From positions 1,751,001 through 1,815,000 of the forward strand of contig NZ_AP019779.1 of assembly GCF_019669925.1 (NCBI RefSeq): a stretch of DNA of 64,000 nt, given 5' to 3'. The translations under genes and the position numbers were made by a program. This document shows, piece by piece, positions 8,091-17,404 of the stretch. Origin of the DNA: Methanobrevibacter arboriphilus. Lineage in GTDB: Archaea > Methanobacteriota > Methanobacteria > Methanobacteriales > Methanobacteriaceae. The notes beneath the pieces were generated by a model. It worked only from the letters and a program-made list of their open reading frames with translations, made no database searches and was not told the DNA's origin. Within the stretch, counting starts at the first letter, position 1, and each line of letters begins with the position of its first letter.

Positions 8091-10427
8091 TTATGATTCG
8101 TCAGAAATAACTTTAATTTTTTCATCAAAATCTTTAAATTTATTTGCAAGACCTCTGAAATATGGTATGTATACATTTGAAAATTGAAGTCTTTCTGGAT
8201 TCATTCCATGATCTTTTATTTCATCTCTTATTTGATTCATCTTCTTTTCTACTTCTTGATACATCAAATCTCCAGGATATTCTCCAATGAATACTCCGTC
8301 TGCACCATTTTTAAGAGCATAAATAATGTGTTTCGGCATTACTCTGTTTACAGAATGAACCTTTATAATATATATTGATTCTGGGTAGTCTACTCTATTA
8401 ACTCCAATGTTATCTGCTGCAGTATATCCAACTTGATCAAGGAAAACAAGAATTCTTTTTTCTCCTTTCTTTTTGCCTTTTAGCATTCCTGAAATAGTTG
8501 CAAATATTTTTTCATCAATATTTCCATGTATGTTTATAGCTCGTGGTTTACAAACAGTTAGACATTTTCCACATCCTGAACAAGACATAGGATCTATATA
8601 GACCATTTCATCTTTAATAGACATAGCTTTATATTTACATATAGATATACAGTCTTCACATAGATTACATTTTTCATCATCTATTTCAGCTACAAATGGT
8701 TCTATTTCAAGTCCATCATTCATTATTTCAGCTACTTTAGAAGCTGCTGCGTGAGCTTGCATTATACTATCTGTAATATCTTTTGGACCTTGTGCAGTTC
8801 CACAAACATAGGCTCCTTTAACATCAGTAGTAACTGGCTTAATTTTTGGGTGTGTTTCTTTAATAAACATATCTTCAGTTATACCAACATCCATTATTTT
8901 AGCTATCTCTTCACTACCTTGGGATGGTTCAATTGCTGTTGATAAAACAACCATATCTGTTTCAATTTCAGTAAATTTCTTTTGAAGAGTATCTTCTACT
9001 CTAACTACTAATGAATCTCCTTTTTTATTGACTTCACCAGGCCTACCTCTTAATAATCTTATTCCATTTTCTTGTCCATGTTTATAATATTTTTCATACA
9101 TTCCAGGAGTTCTCATATCAGTATAACATATTATAACATCAGTATCTGGATATTTATGTTTTATTATGTTTGCATTTTTTAAAGCTACCATACAACATAC
9201 TTTTGAACAGTATTTATGACCGTCTGGCTTTTCATCTCTTGAACCTACACACTGTATCATAACTATTCTTCTTGGAACTTTATCCTTAGATAACATTTTT
9301 AATTTACCTTTAGTCGGACCATTTACTCCCATAATACGACCAAGCTCGCTTTGAGTTATAACATCTTCATATCTATTATATCCATATTCTGGTCTAAGGT
9401 TTGGATCAAAAGTTTTATGACCAGTAGCTAATATAACAGCTCCAACATTTAAAGGAATTACCTCTTTTTCTCCTTTAAGATAAATTGCTCCCATTGGACA
9501 TTTTTTCATACATTTACCACATTTTTCACAATTTTCCATATCAATTGTATATGCATCTGGATAACTTTGTGAAAATGGTTTATAGATTGCTTTTCTCATT
9601 GAAAGTCCATCATCCCACCTATTTGGAACTTCAACAGGGCATTCTTCTATACATTTACCACAGGATATACATTTTTCTTCATCTACATATCGAGGATTGC
9701 TTTCAAGAAGAATACTAAAATTTCCAGCTCTTCTTTCAGTACTTAAAACTTTAGTATTGGTTAATATTTCAATATTTTCATGCCAAACAGTTTCATTCAT
9801 TATTGGGTTAAGTAAACACATCCCACATTCTTCAGCCAATTTAACTGGAGAGAATACTTTTCCAATTTTAACCATATTTCCTCCAATTGATGGTTTTTTT
9901 TCAATTAAATATGTTTTAACACCTTGTTTAGCTAATGAAAGTGCAGCACTTATTCCAGATATTCCTCCTCCTATAACTGCAGCACTTTCTGGTGTTTGAC
10001 AAAGAATTGGGTCTACAGCTTGGGATTGTTTGACTTTTTCAATTGAAGCATTTACAAGTGTAATTGCTTTATCTGTAGCTTTGTCAATGTCATCATGCAC
10101 CCATGAACATTGTTCTCGTAAATTAGCCATGTCCATTAAATATGGGTTTAAAGGCTGAATATAATCTTGAAAAGTTTTTTCATGGGTTATAGGTGAACAT
10201 GATGCGATTACAACACGATCTAATCCTTTATTGATAATATTATCTCTAATTATTTTTCTACCATTAAGAGAACACAGATTTTCAAATTCTTCAATTACAT
10301 CTGCATCTATGGAGTTTTTAAGTTTATCAATATCAACAATATCTGAGATGTTTCCTCCACATCTACAGATAAACACTCCAACACGTAAATCTAATTTTTG
10401 AGAATTTAGGGTTTTTTTATCATACAT
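8091..10427 (-). CDS. hdrA: Heterodisulfide reductase subunit A with extra C-terminal MvhD-like domain
   Basis: This is a 778-aa iron-sulfur flavoprotein. Domains in order: N-terminal CRCGG motif (residues 21-25) and REQCSWVH region; Rossmann FAD site AAVIGGGISGISAALSLA near 150; ECGMCL loop; a two-cluster ferredoxin insert (CISCGKCIEECP and CEKCGKCMKKCP); the YCSKVCCM motif; a second two-cluster ferredoxin (CNLCEDCISICK, CSGCGKCLTVCK) near 570-620. HdrA is normally about 650-670 aa. Here residues about 650-770 form an added domain that aligns with MvhD encoded in this same window (shared GADGV, following GD and ER positions) but contains no cysteine. Last gene of hdrCBA, 161 bases after hdrB. 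AAGGGAT precedes the ATG. HdrA accepts electrons and bifurcates them through FAD. Confidence 0.93.
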   Translation of the reverse strand: MYDKKTLNSQKLDLRVGVFICRCGGNISDIVDIDKLKNSIDADVIEEFENLCSLNGRKIIRDNIINKGLDRVVIASCSPITHEKTFQDYIQPLNPYLMDMANLREQCSWVHDDIDKATDKAITLVNASIEKVKQSQAVDPILCQTPESAAVIGGGISGISAALSLAKQGVKTYLIEKKPSIGGNMVKIGKVFSPVKLAEECGMCLLNPIMNETVWHENIEILTNTKVLSTERRAGNFSILLESNPRYVDEEKCISCGKCIEECPVEVPNRWDDGLSMRKAIYKPFSQSYPDAYTIDMENCEKCGKCMKKCPMGAIYLKGEKEVIPLNVGAVILATGHKTFDPNLRPEYGYNRYEDVITQSELGRIMGVNGPTKGKLKMLSKDKVPRRIVMIQCVGSRDEKPDGHKYCSKVCCMVALKNANIIKHKYPDTDVIICYTDMRTPGMYEKYYKHGQENGIRLLRGRPGEVNKKGDSLVVRVEDTLQKKFTEIETDMVVLSTAIEPSQGSEEIAKIMDVGITEDMFIKETHPKIKPVTTDVKGAYVCGTAQGPKDITDSIMQAHAAASKVAEIMNDGLEIEPFVAEIDDEKCNLCEDCISICKYKAMSIKDEMVYIDPMSCSGCGKCLTVCKPRAINIHGNIDEKIFATISGMLKGKKKGEKRILVFLDQVGYTAADNIGVNRVDYPESIYIIKVHSVNRVMPKHIIYALKNGADGVFIGEYPGDLMYQEVEKKMNQIRDEIKDHGMNPERLQFSNVYIPYFRGLANKFKDFDEKIKVISDES

Positions 10428-10588
10428 TTTAATCCCTTCATATTTTAATCTCTTTATAATAATTTTAATAAATCTTAATTTTTTAACTAATTTTAATAAT
10501 TTTAAATAGTATTAATCTTTATTTTTTAATATTTTTTTATTTTATTTTTATTTTTTTTTAAATTTTATTTTTTTTAAAAAATAATGAT

Positions 10589-11572
10589 TTAAGCTTTATT
10601 AGCAGTTTTAACTTTTTTTACTTCTCTTTCTTTTGATAAGCTTTTTTCTACTTTTTCAATTAAAGGTTCTATTGGAACTGTGTGTGTTTGAATTCCCATT
10701 ACTTTATAAGGATCTGAACCCATTACAAATGCTACTAACTGAGCTATATTAAGGTGTATAATTTTAAAATCAATGTTTAATTCTTTCCCGATGAATGGTT
10801 GGTATCTATCAAATTGTGTTTGGCAATTTGGGCACATATGGACTAAAATATCTATATTTTCATCCTTTAATGATAATAACTTTTCAGAAGTAACTTTCAT
10901 AGAAAGGTCTCTATTAACAAACCTCTGCCTAAATCCTGCTCCACATGTGGATCTTTTATGGTCATACCAACCTATTGTTTCTATTCCGCAGCTTTTTAAA
11001 ATTTCATCTAAAACTTTCGGATCTCTGAATCCTTCGGTTGCATCTTCATACTGAACTTTACAGTAATGGCATGCTGGATGGGTAGCTATTCTGAACTCAG
11101 ATAAATCAATTTTAATATTTTTAGCTATTTCCTCTTTTTTATCAAAAAAGATATCTACTACATGAAATATATTTTTTGAGGAATCGATTGTTCCTTCTTC
11201 ATATTTCATTTCATCTAAGTTAGTTTCATTATATATTGTATTTACTTCATCCCTAACTTTTTCATTGTTATTTAATAGCTTAGCTACTTTTTTATGAATT
11301 GCATAGCAAGTGGAACACATCATTACTATGTTAGTGTGATCAGTTTTTTTAGCTACACTAAAGTTTCTTCCTCCAATCACTGTTGTTGAAAGCTGATCAT
11401 ATATGTCTGAATAATGACCAAGACCAGTACAGCAAGATTGCCTATCATCAACAATATATTCAATACCAATTTTATCGAAAACATATTTTGTTGAAGATTC
11501 AACTCCTGGATACTCTCCATTTATTAAACAACTTTTAAAGAGCATGATATTTTTATCAGGTATTTTTCGCAT
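10589..11572 (-). CDS. hdrB: Heterodisulfide reductase subunit B, divergent
   Basis: This 327-aa protein has two cysteine-rich (CCG) domains, which in HdrB hold two noncubane [4Fe-4S] clusters that reduce the CoM-S-S-CoB disulfide. The first motif is complete: Cys15, Cys47-Cys48, Cys86 and Cys89. The second has Cys168, then Thr209-Cys210 (RSTCGAGF) where a Cys-Cys pair is expected, then Cys247 and Cys250. The missing cysteine is encoded ACA, so it is a real substitution in this sequence. The C-terminus has a charged Lys/Val tail. It lies 76 bases after hdrC and before hdrA. The motif difference suggests a paralogue, possibly acting on another disulfide or with one altered cluster. The call as HdrB-family is secure; the substrate is not. 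Confidence 0.88.
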   Translation of the reverse strand: MRKIPDKNIMLFKSCLINGEYPGVESSTKYVFDKIGIEYIVDDRQSCCTGLGHYSDIYDQLSTTVIGGRNFSVAKKTDHTNIVMMCSTCYAIHKKVAKLLNNNEKVRDEVNTIYNETNLDEMKYEEGTIDSSKNIFHVVDIFFDKKEEIAKNIKIDLSEFRIATHPACHYCKVQYEDATEGFRDPKVLDEILKSCGIETIGWYDHKRSTCGAGFRQRFVNRDLSMKVTSEKLLSLKDENIDILVHMCPNCQTQFDRYQPFIGKELNIDFKIIHLNIAQLVAFVMGSDPYKVMGIQTHTVPIEPLIEKVEKSLSKEREVKKVKTANKA

Positions 11573-11648
11573 AGATTTACCTTCTATAATATTAATTATT
11601 TCTATTCTTAATTACTTGTATTTAGATATAAAGCTATCTACTTTAATT

Positions 11649-12230
11649 TTATTCTCTAAGCTTTTTGGCTCTTTTATCAAGGCCTGTCTTTTTAAGTAAA
11701 ACTCTTATTTCTTCAATAGAGTCTTTTGGCATTTCAAGTGGTTTAAGACCTAATTCTTCTCTTATTTTATTTAAATTCATATTTTTTTCTTCCCATTCTT
11801 CGCCAATGTCTCTTATTAAGTCTTTGTGAAAATTATCAGGAATGCCTCCAAGACCTATATCCATCATTAAATCTACAAAACCTGCAAATGGACCTACTTC
11901 TTCATTAGCTATGCCTTTTGATATGGCTATTTGCCTTAGTATTTGGTTTACTTCACATGCACTATTACCAACTGGGCAAATACTGTGACAAGTATAACAA
12001 TAAAAACAATTCCATATTGTTTCATCAGCTATCACTGACTCATCACCTTCAAGAACCTTTTCAATCATAGCTCTAGGATTGTATTCTGAATTTCTGGCCC
12101 CTGGACACATAGATGTGCACATTCCACATTGTACGCATTTTAAAAGCCCTTTTTCTTTAGAAAATTTAATATCTTCTACAATTTTTTCAGCTAGTTCTAA
12201 TGGATTGTCATCTATTTTAATTGTATCCAT
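11649..12230 (-). CDS. hdrC: Heterodisulfide reductase subunit C
   Basis: This 193-aa protein carries two classical [4Fe-4S] motifs: CVQCGMCTSMCPG near residue 32 and CFYCYTCHSICP near residue 76. HdrC passes electrons from HdrA to HdrB in the soluble complex. The rest, after about residue 120, is an acidic helical tail (LMMDIGLGGIPDNFHKDL and onward) with no cysteine. The ATG is preceded by GGGGTGGTGAA, a strong ribosome site. It is the first gene of a minus-strand hdrC-hdrB-hdrA cluster, an order that differs from Methanothermobacter, where hdrA stands apart from hdrBC. Confidence 0.9.
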   Translation of the reverse strand: MDTIKIDDNPLELAEKIVEDIKFSKEKGLLKCVQCGMCTSMCPGARNSEYNPRAMIEKVLEGDESVIADETIWNCFYCYTCHSICPVGNSACEVNQILRQIAISKGIANEEVGPFAGFVDLMMDIGLGGIPDNFHKDLIRDIGEEWEEKNMNLNKIREELGLKPLEMPKDSIEEIRVLLKKTGLDKRAKKLRE

Positions 12231-12563
12231 TTCACCACCCCATTTATAATTGAATAACTTTTCTATGAATAATAAATCTATGAATAAACTTAAAATTATG
12301 AATAAATTTAATAATAATTTTCACTTCTTTATTTGAAATTATCATTTATTTAAGATTATCATTTATTTTAAATTATCTTTTATTCCAAATTATTTCTTAT
12401 TTTTCAAATATCAATATTTTATAGATATTCTAAATTTTATAAAATACTTTTTAAAAATAAAACCTCAATATAAAAAATTCTAGTCATAAATAATTTTAGT
12501 CATAACAATTTATGCATAGATAATTTCTAGCCTAGATAATTATTTTCTTAAAAACAAAAAATC

Positions 12564-12577
12564 TTTTTATATTTTTA
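12564..12577 (+). promoter_or_regulatory. Orphan TATA-like promoter
   Basis: TTTTTATATTTTTA lies about 78 bases before an ATG (12642) that has its own GGAG ribosome site at 12630-12633. Promoter, ribosome site and start codon are properly spaced, yet only a 17-codon reading frame follows. Confidence 0.45.
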
Positions 12578-12641
12578 CAGAAGCTAGTTTAATATATTAA
12601 AATATTCTTTTTGTACAATAAAATATATTGGAGTTAATAAT

Positions 12642-12695
12642 ATGTGTCCTAACGTCGATAAATATTACTATATACTTAATAATGTAAAAAATTAA
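12642..12695 (+). CDS. 17-residue mini-ORF with promoter and ribosome site (peptide or gene remnant)
   Basis: The frame encodes MCPNVDKYYYILNNVKN and stops at TAA 12693-12695. TTGGAGTTAATA stands before the ATG and a TATA element stands upstream. I do not recognise the peptide. It is the only coding-like signal in the 827-base spacer between hdrC and sufB, and it points away from hdrC. It could be a real small peptide, the start of a decayed gene, or a chance frame; the well-formed upstream signals are the only reason to list it. Confidence 0.25.
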   Translation: MCPNVDKYYYILNNVKN

Positions 12696-12859
12696 TAGTT
12701 AAAAAATCAATAGTATTAAATTAATAGTATTTATTAATATTTTTAATTTTGATAAAATAATTTCAACAGGATATTAATTTTAACAAAATATGATACTGTA
12801 TATTTTATTTTTAATAGTATAAATATTTTGTTAATATAGTATTTTATATAATAATTATA

Positions 12860-12963
12860 ATTTTGATATAATAATATCATATCTTGATATAATATATATT
12901 TTTGATATAATAGTTCTAATAATAATACTAATATTGATATAATAATATCATATACTGATATAA
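12860..12963. repeat. GATATAATAATATCATAT direct repeats
   Basis: Two near-identical 34-base copies (12860-12893 and 12930-12963) share TTGATATAATAATATCATAT and end in TGATATAAT. Each holds the inverted repeat GATAT-aata-ATATC. Single TGATAT motifs also occur between and after them. The block lies just downstream of sufB and could be operator sites or simple sequence decay. Confidence 0.7.
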
Positions 12964-14264
12964 TGTTATACAAAATATTATATATGATATTTTATATATG
13001 ATATGGATTTAATTATGATAATATGGAGTTTATATAATAATATATGGTTAAAAGTATTTACATACCTTCTAAACTCATATCAATCATTCTTTTTGTTTCA
13101 CTAGCTAATTCTGGTGGAAGTCCTGTTATGTCCATACTTAAGAACCCTCTAACAATCATAGAGGTAGCTTCTTCTTCAGTTAAACCTCTTGATGTAAGAT
13201 AATAAATTTCTTCTTCATCAATTTTCCCAACAGCTGCCTCGTGAGACATTTCAAGGTTCGCTGAACTTGCTTCAAGTTCTGGAACAGCGTAAATCATAGA
13301 ATCGTCTGAGAGAACCAATCCATGGCATTCAAGGTGTCCTTTAACTCCCGGAACAGTTCCAGCTAAATGTCCTCTTGAATAAATTTTTGACTCATCATTA
13401 GAAACTGCTCTTGAAATAACTTCTGCAGCTGAACCTTCTCCATTTAAAAATACTCTTGAACCTACATCAATAATAGAGTCTTTTTGACCACTTTGTATAC
13501 TTTGAAATATTGCTTTAGAATTTTTTCCATGACAGTATGCTGTTGGATATGATTGTATTGTTTTAACAGGACTTGTGAGTACATAATTGTTAATAAAAGT
13601 AGCATCATCATCAACTTTTATTCCAGTTCTAGGTCTAACTTCCACTTGTTCTGCCCAATTATGGACCATTGTAAATGTAATTTTTGCTCCTGGTTTTAAA
13701 TAAAATTCTGAAACTCCCACATGCAATGCAGATGAAACATCTTCTCCAGTTGCACACCCGGTAATAACATGTAGTTCTGAGTTTTCTTCTGCTATTATTA
13801 TATTGTGTGCAGTTTGCATAACTGTTTCATCACCAATAAACATACATGCTTGCATGGGAAATACTTCTTTAGTACCAGGTAAAGATCTTATAAAGTATCC
13901 ACTTTTAGTCCCTTCTTCATGTTCTCTAAGAGCTGTTTGAGCGGTATATTTATCTGCATCGGGAGATACAACATTCCACATATATTTGTTTAGCCAATTA
14001 TATTTGTCAAGTGCAATTTCAAGATTCATAAGCTCTATAGAATCTGAAACTGAACTAGAATATATATTACTTTGATCCATCTGGAGAAAAGATCCTGCTC
14101 TTTCATTTTCAGAAGTATCTACTCCTACTTTAAGTAAGGTATCTTTTACTTTCCTTGGAACATCTTGAATACTATCTACAGTTTCATGTTCCTCTTTATC
14201 CTCTTTTATAAATTCTTCCATGTCAATATCGGATCCAATAGCTGCTTTTTTATTTTTTGCTTTT

Positions 14265-15032
<768 letters not shown>

Positions 15033-15669
15033 AATTCACCACCTATTATTTTTAAAATATTATTATATTGAAAACTTTATTTATAATAAATTAATCATTT
15101 AAATAGATTAATAATTTAAATAGATTAATCATATTGAAAAGTTAGTTATATATTTATCTTTTAAATTATAAATATTATTAACTTATAGCTCATTGAATTT
15201 ATTTAATAAAGAATTAAATAAATTTATCATTAAGTAAATATTTCATTAAATAGTGTATCATAATTGAATCTATCCTATATATAAAGAGATTATTTTATTA
15301 TTTAGAAACTATATATATTATTTTTTATTTTTTAATATTATACTTTATTTTTTAATATTATATTTATCATTATTATTATTTATTTTTTTATTTTTACGTA
15401 TGGCTAATTATTTTATTTGTTAAAGAAGCCTACAATGATGATATTTTTTATTAATATTCTGCAAACTATTTTTTTTATTTATAATAAGATATTATAATTA
15501 TTAATATTAATTTTAAATCTATTTAAACTGATTAAAATTGAAATTAACACTTAAAATTACTTTTCAATTAGTTTTAGGGCTATTGAATACTTACTTATTT
15601 AGTTTTATTATTACTCTGTTAAAACTTAATATCATATATAAACTTTTCGACTTTAATTTCTAAGTAACC

Positions 15670-15678
15670 TTTATATTA
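15670..15678 (+). promoter_or_regulatory. Second TATA box upstream of mvh
   Basis: TTTATATTA preceded by AACC fits an archaeal TATA/BRE pair. Transcription would begin near 15698-15704, inside the palindrome array and about 330 bases before mvhD. It may drive a leader or a small RNA. Confidence 0.4.
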
Positions 15679-15688
15679 ATAATATTCC

Positions 15689-15736
15689 TAATGTATTAAC
15701 AGTACATTAATGTAAAGCTGAGCTAGCTCATTGAGG
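15689..15736. promoter_or_regulatory. Tandem palindromes, candidate operator
   Basis: TAATGTA (15689-15695) and TACATTA (15703-15709) form an inverted repeat. The second half is part of a perfect 12-bp palindrome TACATTAATGTA (15703-15714). A second perfect 12-bp palindrome TGAGCTAGCTCA (15719-15730) follows 4 bases later, and TTGAG repeats its half-site. Two abutting dyads over a predicted transcription start look like regulator binding sites. Confidence 0.5.
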
Positions 15737-15981
15737 TACACTTAAAATTCAACATTAATAAATTTCGCCGAAAATATTTCTGAAATTATCTTTTAGATTA
15801 TTTTTTAGCTATTTATTGTATGCTGTTTTTTTAAATATACATGTATATGTAATTAAATTGGATTCAATAAGATAATATCCTATTATATAAAATCTTCTAT
15901 CATGTAGGTTATACTATACAATGGATATAATGTAATATAGATTATATTATTAATTAGGATGATTATTGGATTTAGAAAATA

Positions 15982-15990
15982 TTTATAAAT
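15982..15990 (+). promoter_or_regulatory. TATA box of the mvhDGAB operon
   Basis: TTTATAAAT preceded by GAAAATA lies 45 bases before the mvhD ATG. Transcription would begin near 16008-16014, just before the GGAGGAAA ribosome site at 16023-16030. This gives a normal short leader. Confidence 0.6.
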
Positions 15991-16034
15991 ATAAATAAAA
16001 TATAAGATAAAATATATTAAATGGAGGAAACTCT

Positions 16035-16463
16035 ATGGCTGAAGATGACGTAAAAATTGTAATGTTTTGTTGCAACTGGTGTTCCTATGGAGGAGCAGAC
16101 ACTGCAGGTACAGCAAGAATGCAATACCCACCGAATATTAGGGTTATTAGGGTAATGTGTTCTGGAAGAATTGAACCTCAGTTTATATTGAAAGCATTCC
16201 GTGAAGGAGCAGATGGTGTAATAGTTGCAGGATGCCATCACGGAGACTGCCATTATGATGCAGGTAACTACAAATTAGACAGAAGAATGAGATTAGTTTA
16301 TAAGTTAGCTGAAGATATGGGTATTGGAAAAGAGAGAATATACCATGATTGGATTTCTGCATCTGAAGGTGAAAAATTTGCAGAAACTGTTAAAATGATG
16401 GTAAATCGTATCAAAGAGTTAGGTCCTGCACCTTTAAAAGAACAACTCGACGCTGAAGCTTAA
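16035..16463 (+). CDS. mvhD: MvhD, [2Fe-2S] electron-transfer subunit linking hydrogenase to HdrA
   Basis: This 142-aa protein is the MvhD/FlpD family subunit. Its cysteines lie in [12 protein letters not shown] (residues 11-22), VMCSGR, and GCHHGDCHY. In the F420-non-reducing hydrogenase-heterodisulfide reductase complex, MvhD carries electrons from MvhG/MvhA to HdrA. It is the first gene of mvhDGAB, with a strong GGAGGAAA site and mvhG 14 bases downstream. Its fold reappears as the cysteine-free C-terminal domain of HdrA at 8091-10427. Confidence 0.96.
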   Translation: MAEDDVKIVMFCCNWCSYGGADTAGTARMQYPPNIRVIRVMCSGRIEPQFILKAFREGADGVIVAGCHHGDCHYDAGNYKLDRRMRLVYKLAEDMGIGKERIYHDWISASEGEKFAETVKMMVNRIKELGPAPLKEQLDAEA

Positions 16464-16477
16464 TCGGAGGAAATAAA

Positions 16478-17404
16478 ATGGCAGAAAAAGCAAAAATAGG
16501 AACTATGTGGCTCGGAGGGTGCTCTGGTTGTCACTTATCTATTGCTGATTTTCACGAATCTTTATTAGATGTTTTAGAATTAGCTGATTTCGAATTCTCA
16601 CCAGTTTTAATGGATACAAAATACGATGAAATACCTGAAATGGATGTATTGATTGTTGAAGGTGGAATTCGTAATGAAGAAAATAGAGAATTAGCTGAAG
16701 AATTAAGAGAAAAAGCAAAATTTGTTATATGTTACGGAACTTGTTCTACATATGGTGGAATACCTGGACTTGGTAATTTATATACTGTAGAAGAATTAGA
16801 AAAAGAAGCATATATCAACTCTCCAAGTACTCCTAATGAAGAAGGAATTATTCCTAATGAAGATGTACCAGCATTAGAAAGTAGACTTAGACCTTTAGGA
16901 GAAGTAATCGATGTGGATTTAATTGTCCCAGGTTGTCCTCCAAGATCTGATGTTGTAGCTGAAGCTGTTCTATCATTATTAAGAGGAGAAACTGTAGAAC
17001 TCCCTACTACTAACCTTTGTGAAGTTTGTCCAAGAGAAAAACCACCTGAAGGTTTATCCATGGATTTCATTAAAAGACAATTTGAAATTGGAAAACCTGA
17101 AGATGATTTATGTTTAATACCTCAAGGTTTAATCTGTATGGGACCAGCTACTGTATCATTATGTGGTGCAGAATGCCCATCTATAGCTATCCAATGTAGA
17201 GGTTGTTATGGACCTACTGCTAAAGTTAAAGATCAAGGTGCTAAAATGATTAGTGCTATTGCATCTGATTATGGAGTAGAAGAAGATAAAACTATTGACC
17301 CAGAACAAGTAGCTGATCAATTAGATGATATTGTTGGTACTTTCTATACTTACACTTTACCAGCTGCTTTAATACCTGCAAAAATGCAAAATGGGGGTAA
17401 ATAA
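16478..17404 (+). CDS. mvhG: MvhG, small subunit of F420-non-reducing [NiFe] hydrogenase
   Basis: This 308-aa protein is the Fe-S small subunit. The proximal cluster site is visible at the start (WLGGCSGCHLSIAD, residues 12-25) with CYGTCSTYGG and VPGCPPRSD further on. The C-terminal half adds cysteines (CEVCPREKP, CGAECPSIAIQCRGCYGP) for medial and distal clusters. It passes electrons from the NiFe site in MvhA to MvhD. There is no Tat signal, as expected for this cytoplasmic group 3c enzyme. It sits between mvhD and mvhA, with its stop abutting the mvhA ATG. Confidence 0.96.
   Translation: MAEKAKIGTMWLGGCSGCHLSIADFHESLLDVLELADFEFSPVLMDTKYDEIPEMDVLIVEGGIRNEENRELAEELREKAKFVICYGTCSTYGGIPGLGNLYTVEELEKEAYINSPSTPNEEGIIPNEDVPALESRLRPLGEVIDVDLIVPGCPPRSDVVAEAVLSLLRGETVELPTTNLCEVCPREKPPEGLSMDFIKRQFEIGKPEDDLCLIPQGLICMGPATVSLCGAECPSIAIQCRGCYGPTAKVKDQGAKMISAIASDYGVEEDKTIDPEQVADQLDDIVGTFYTYTLPAALIPAKMQNGGK

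Larger units (their letters stand above)
12231..13057. other. Gene-poor spacer between hdrC and sufB
   Basis: The first 330 bases after the hdrC start are plain AT-rich DNA that should hold the hdrC promoter. The mini-ORF and its promoter follow at 12564-12695, then the GATAT repeat block at about 12855-13010. No RNA gene or longer coding frame is convincing. Confidence 0.5.
15033..16034. promoter_or_regulatory. 1 kb divergent intergenic region between sufC and mvhD
   Basis: This is the longest spacer in the left half. 15033-15660 is AT-rich without clear structure and should hold the sufC promoter. 15668-15800 holds a TATA box, overlapping palindromes and the least AT-rich part of the spacer, ending in a T-rich run. 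15982-15990 holds the mvh promoter. No coding frame with a start and ribosome site is visible. Confidence 0.55.

Noticed and set aside
12743-12973. 76-residue minus-strand frame rich in Ile, Tyr and Leu
   Set aside because: It is made of the GATAT repeat block read as LYQ/YYI codons, has no ribosome site and no protein-like pattern.
15435-15531. Possible C/D box small RNA (ATGATGA then CTGA)
   Set aside because: The boxes are about 90 bases apart, no C'/D' pair lies between them, and the boxes are short enough to occur by chance.
16017-16253. Minus-strand frame opposite mvhD
   Set aside because: Antisense of the conserved MvhD coding sequence; no independent signals.
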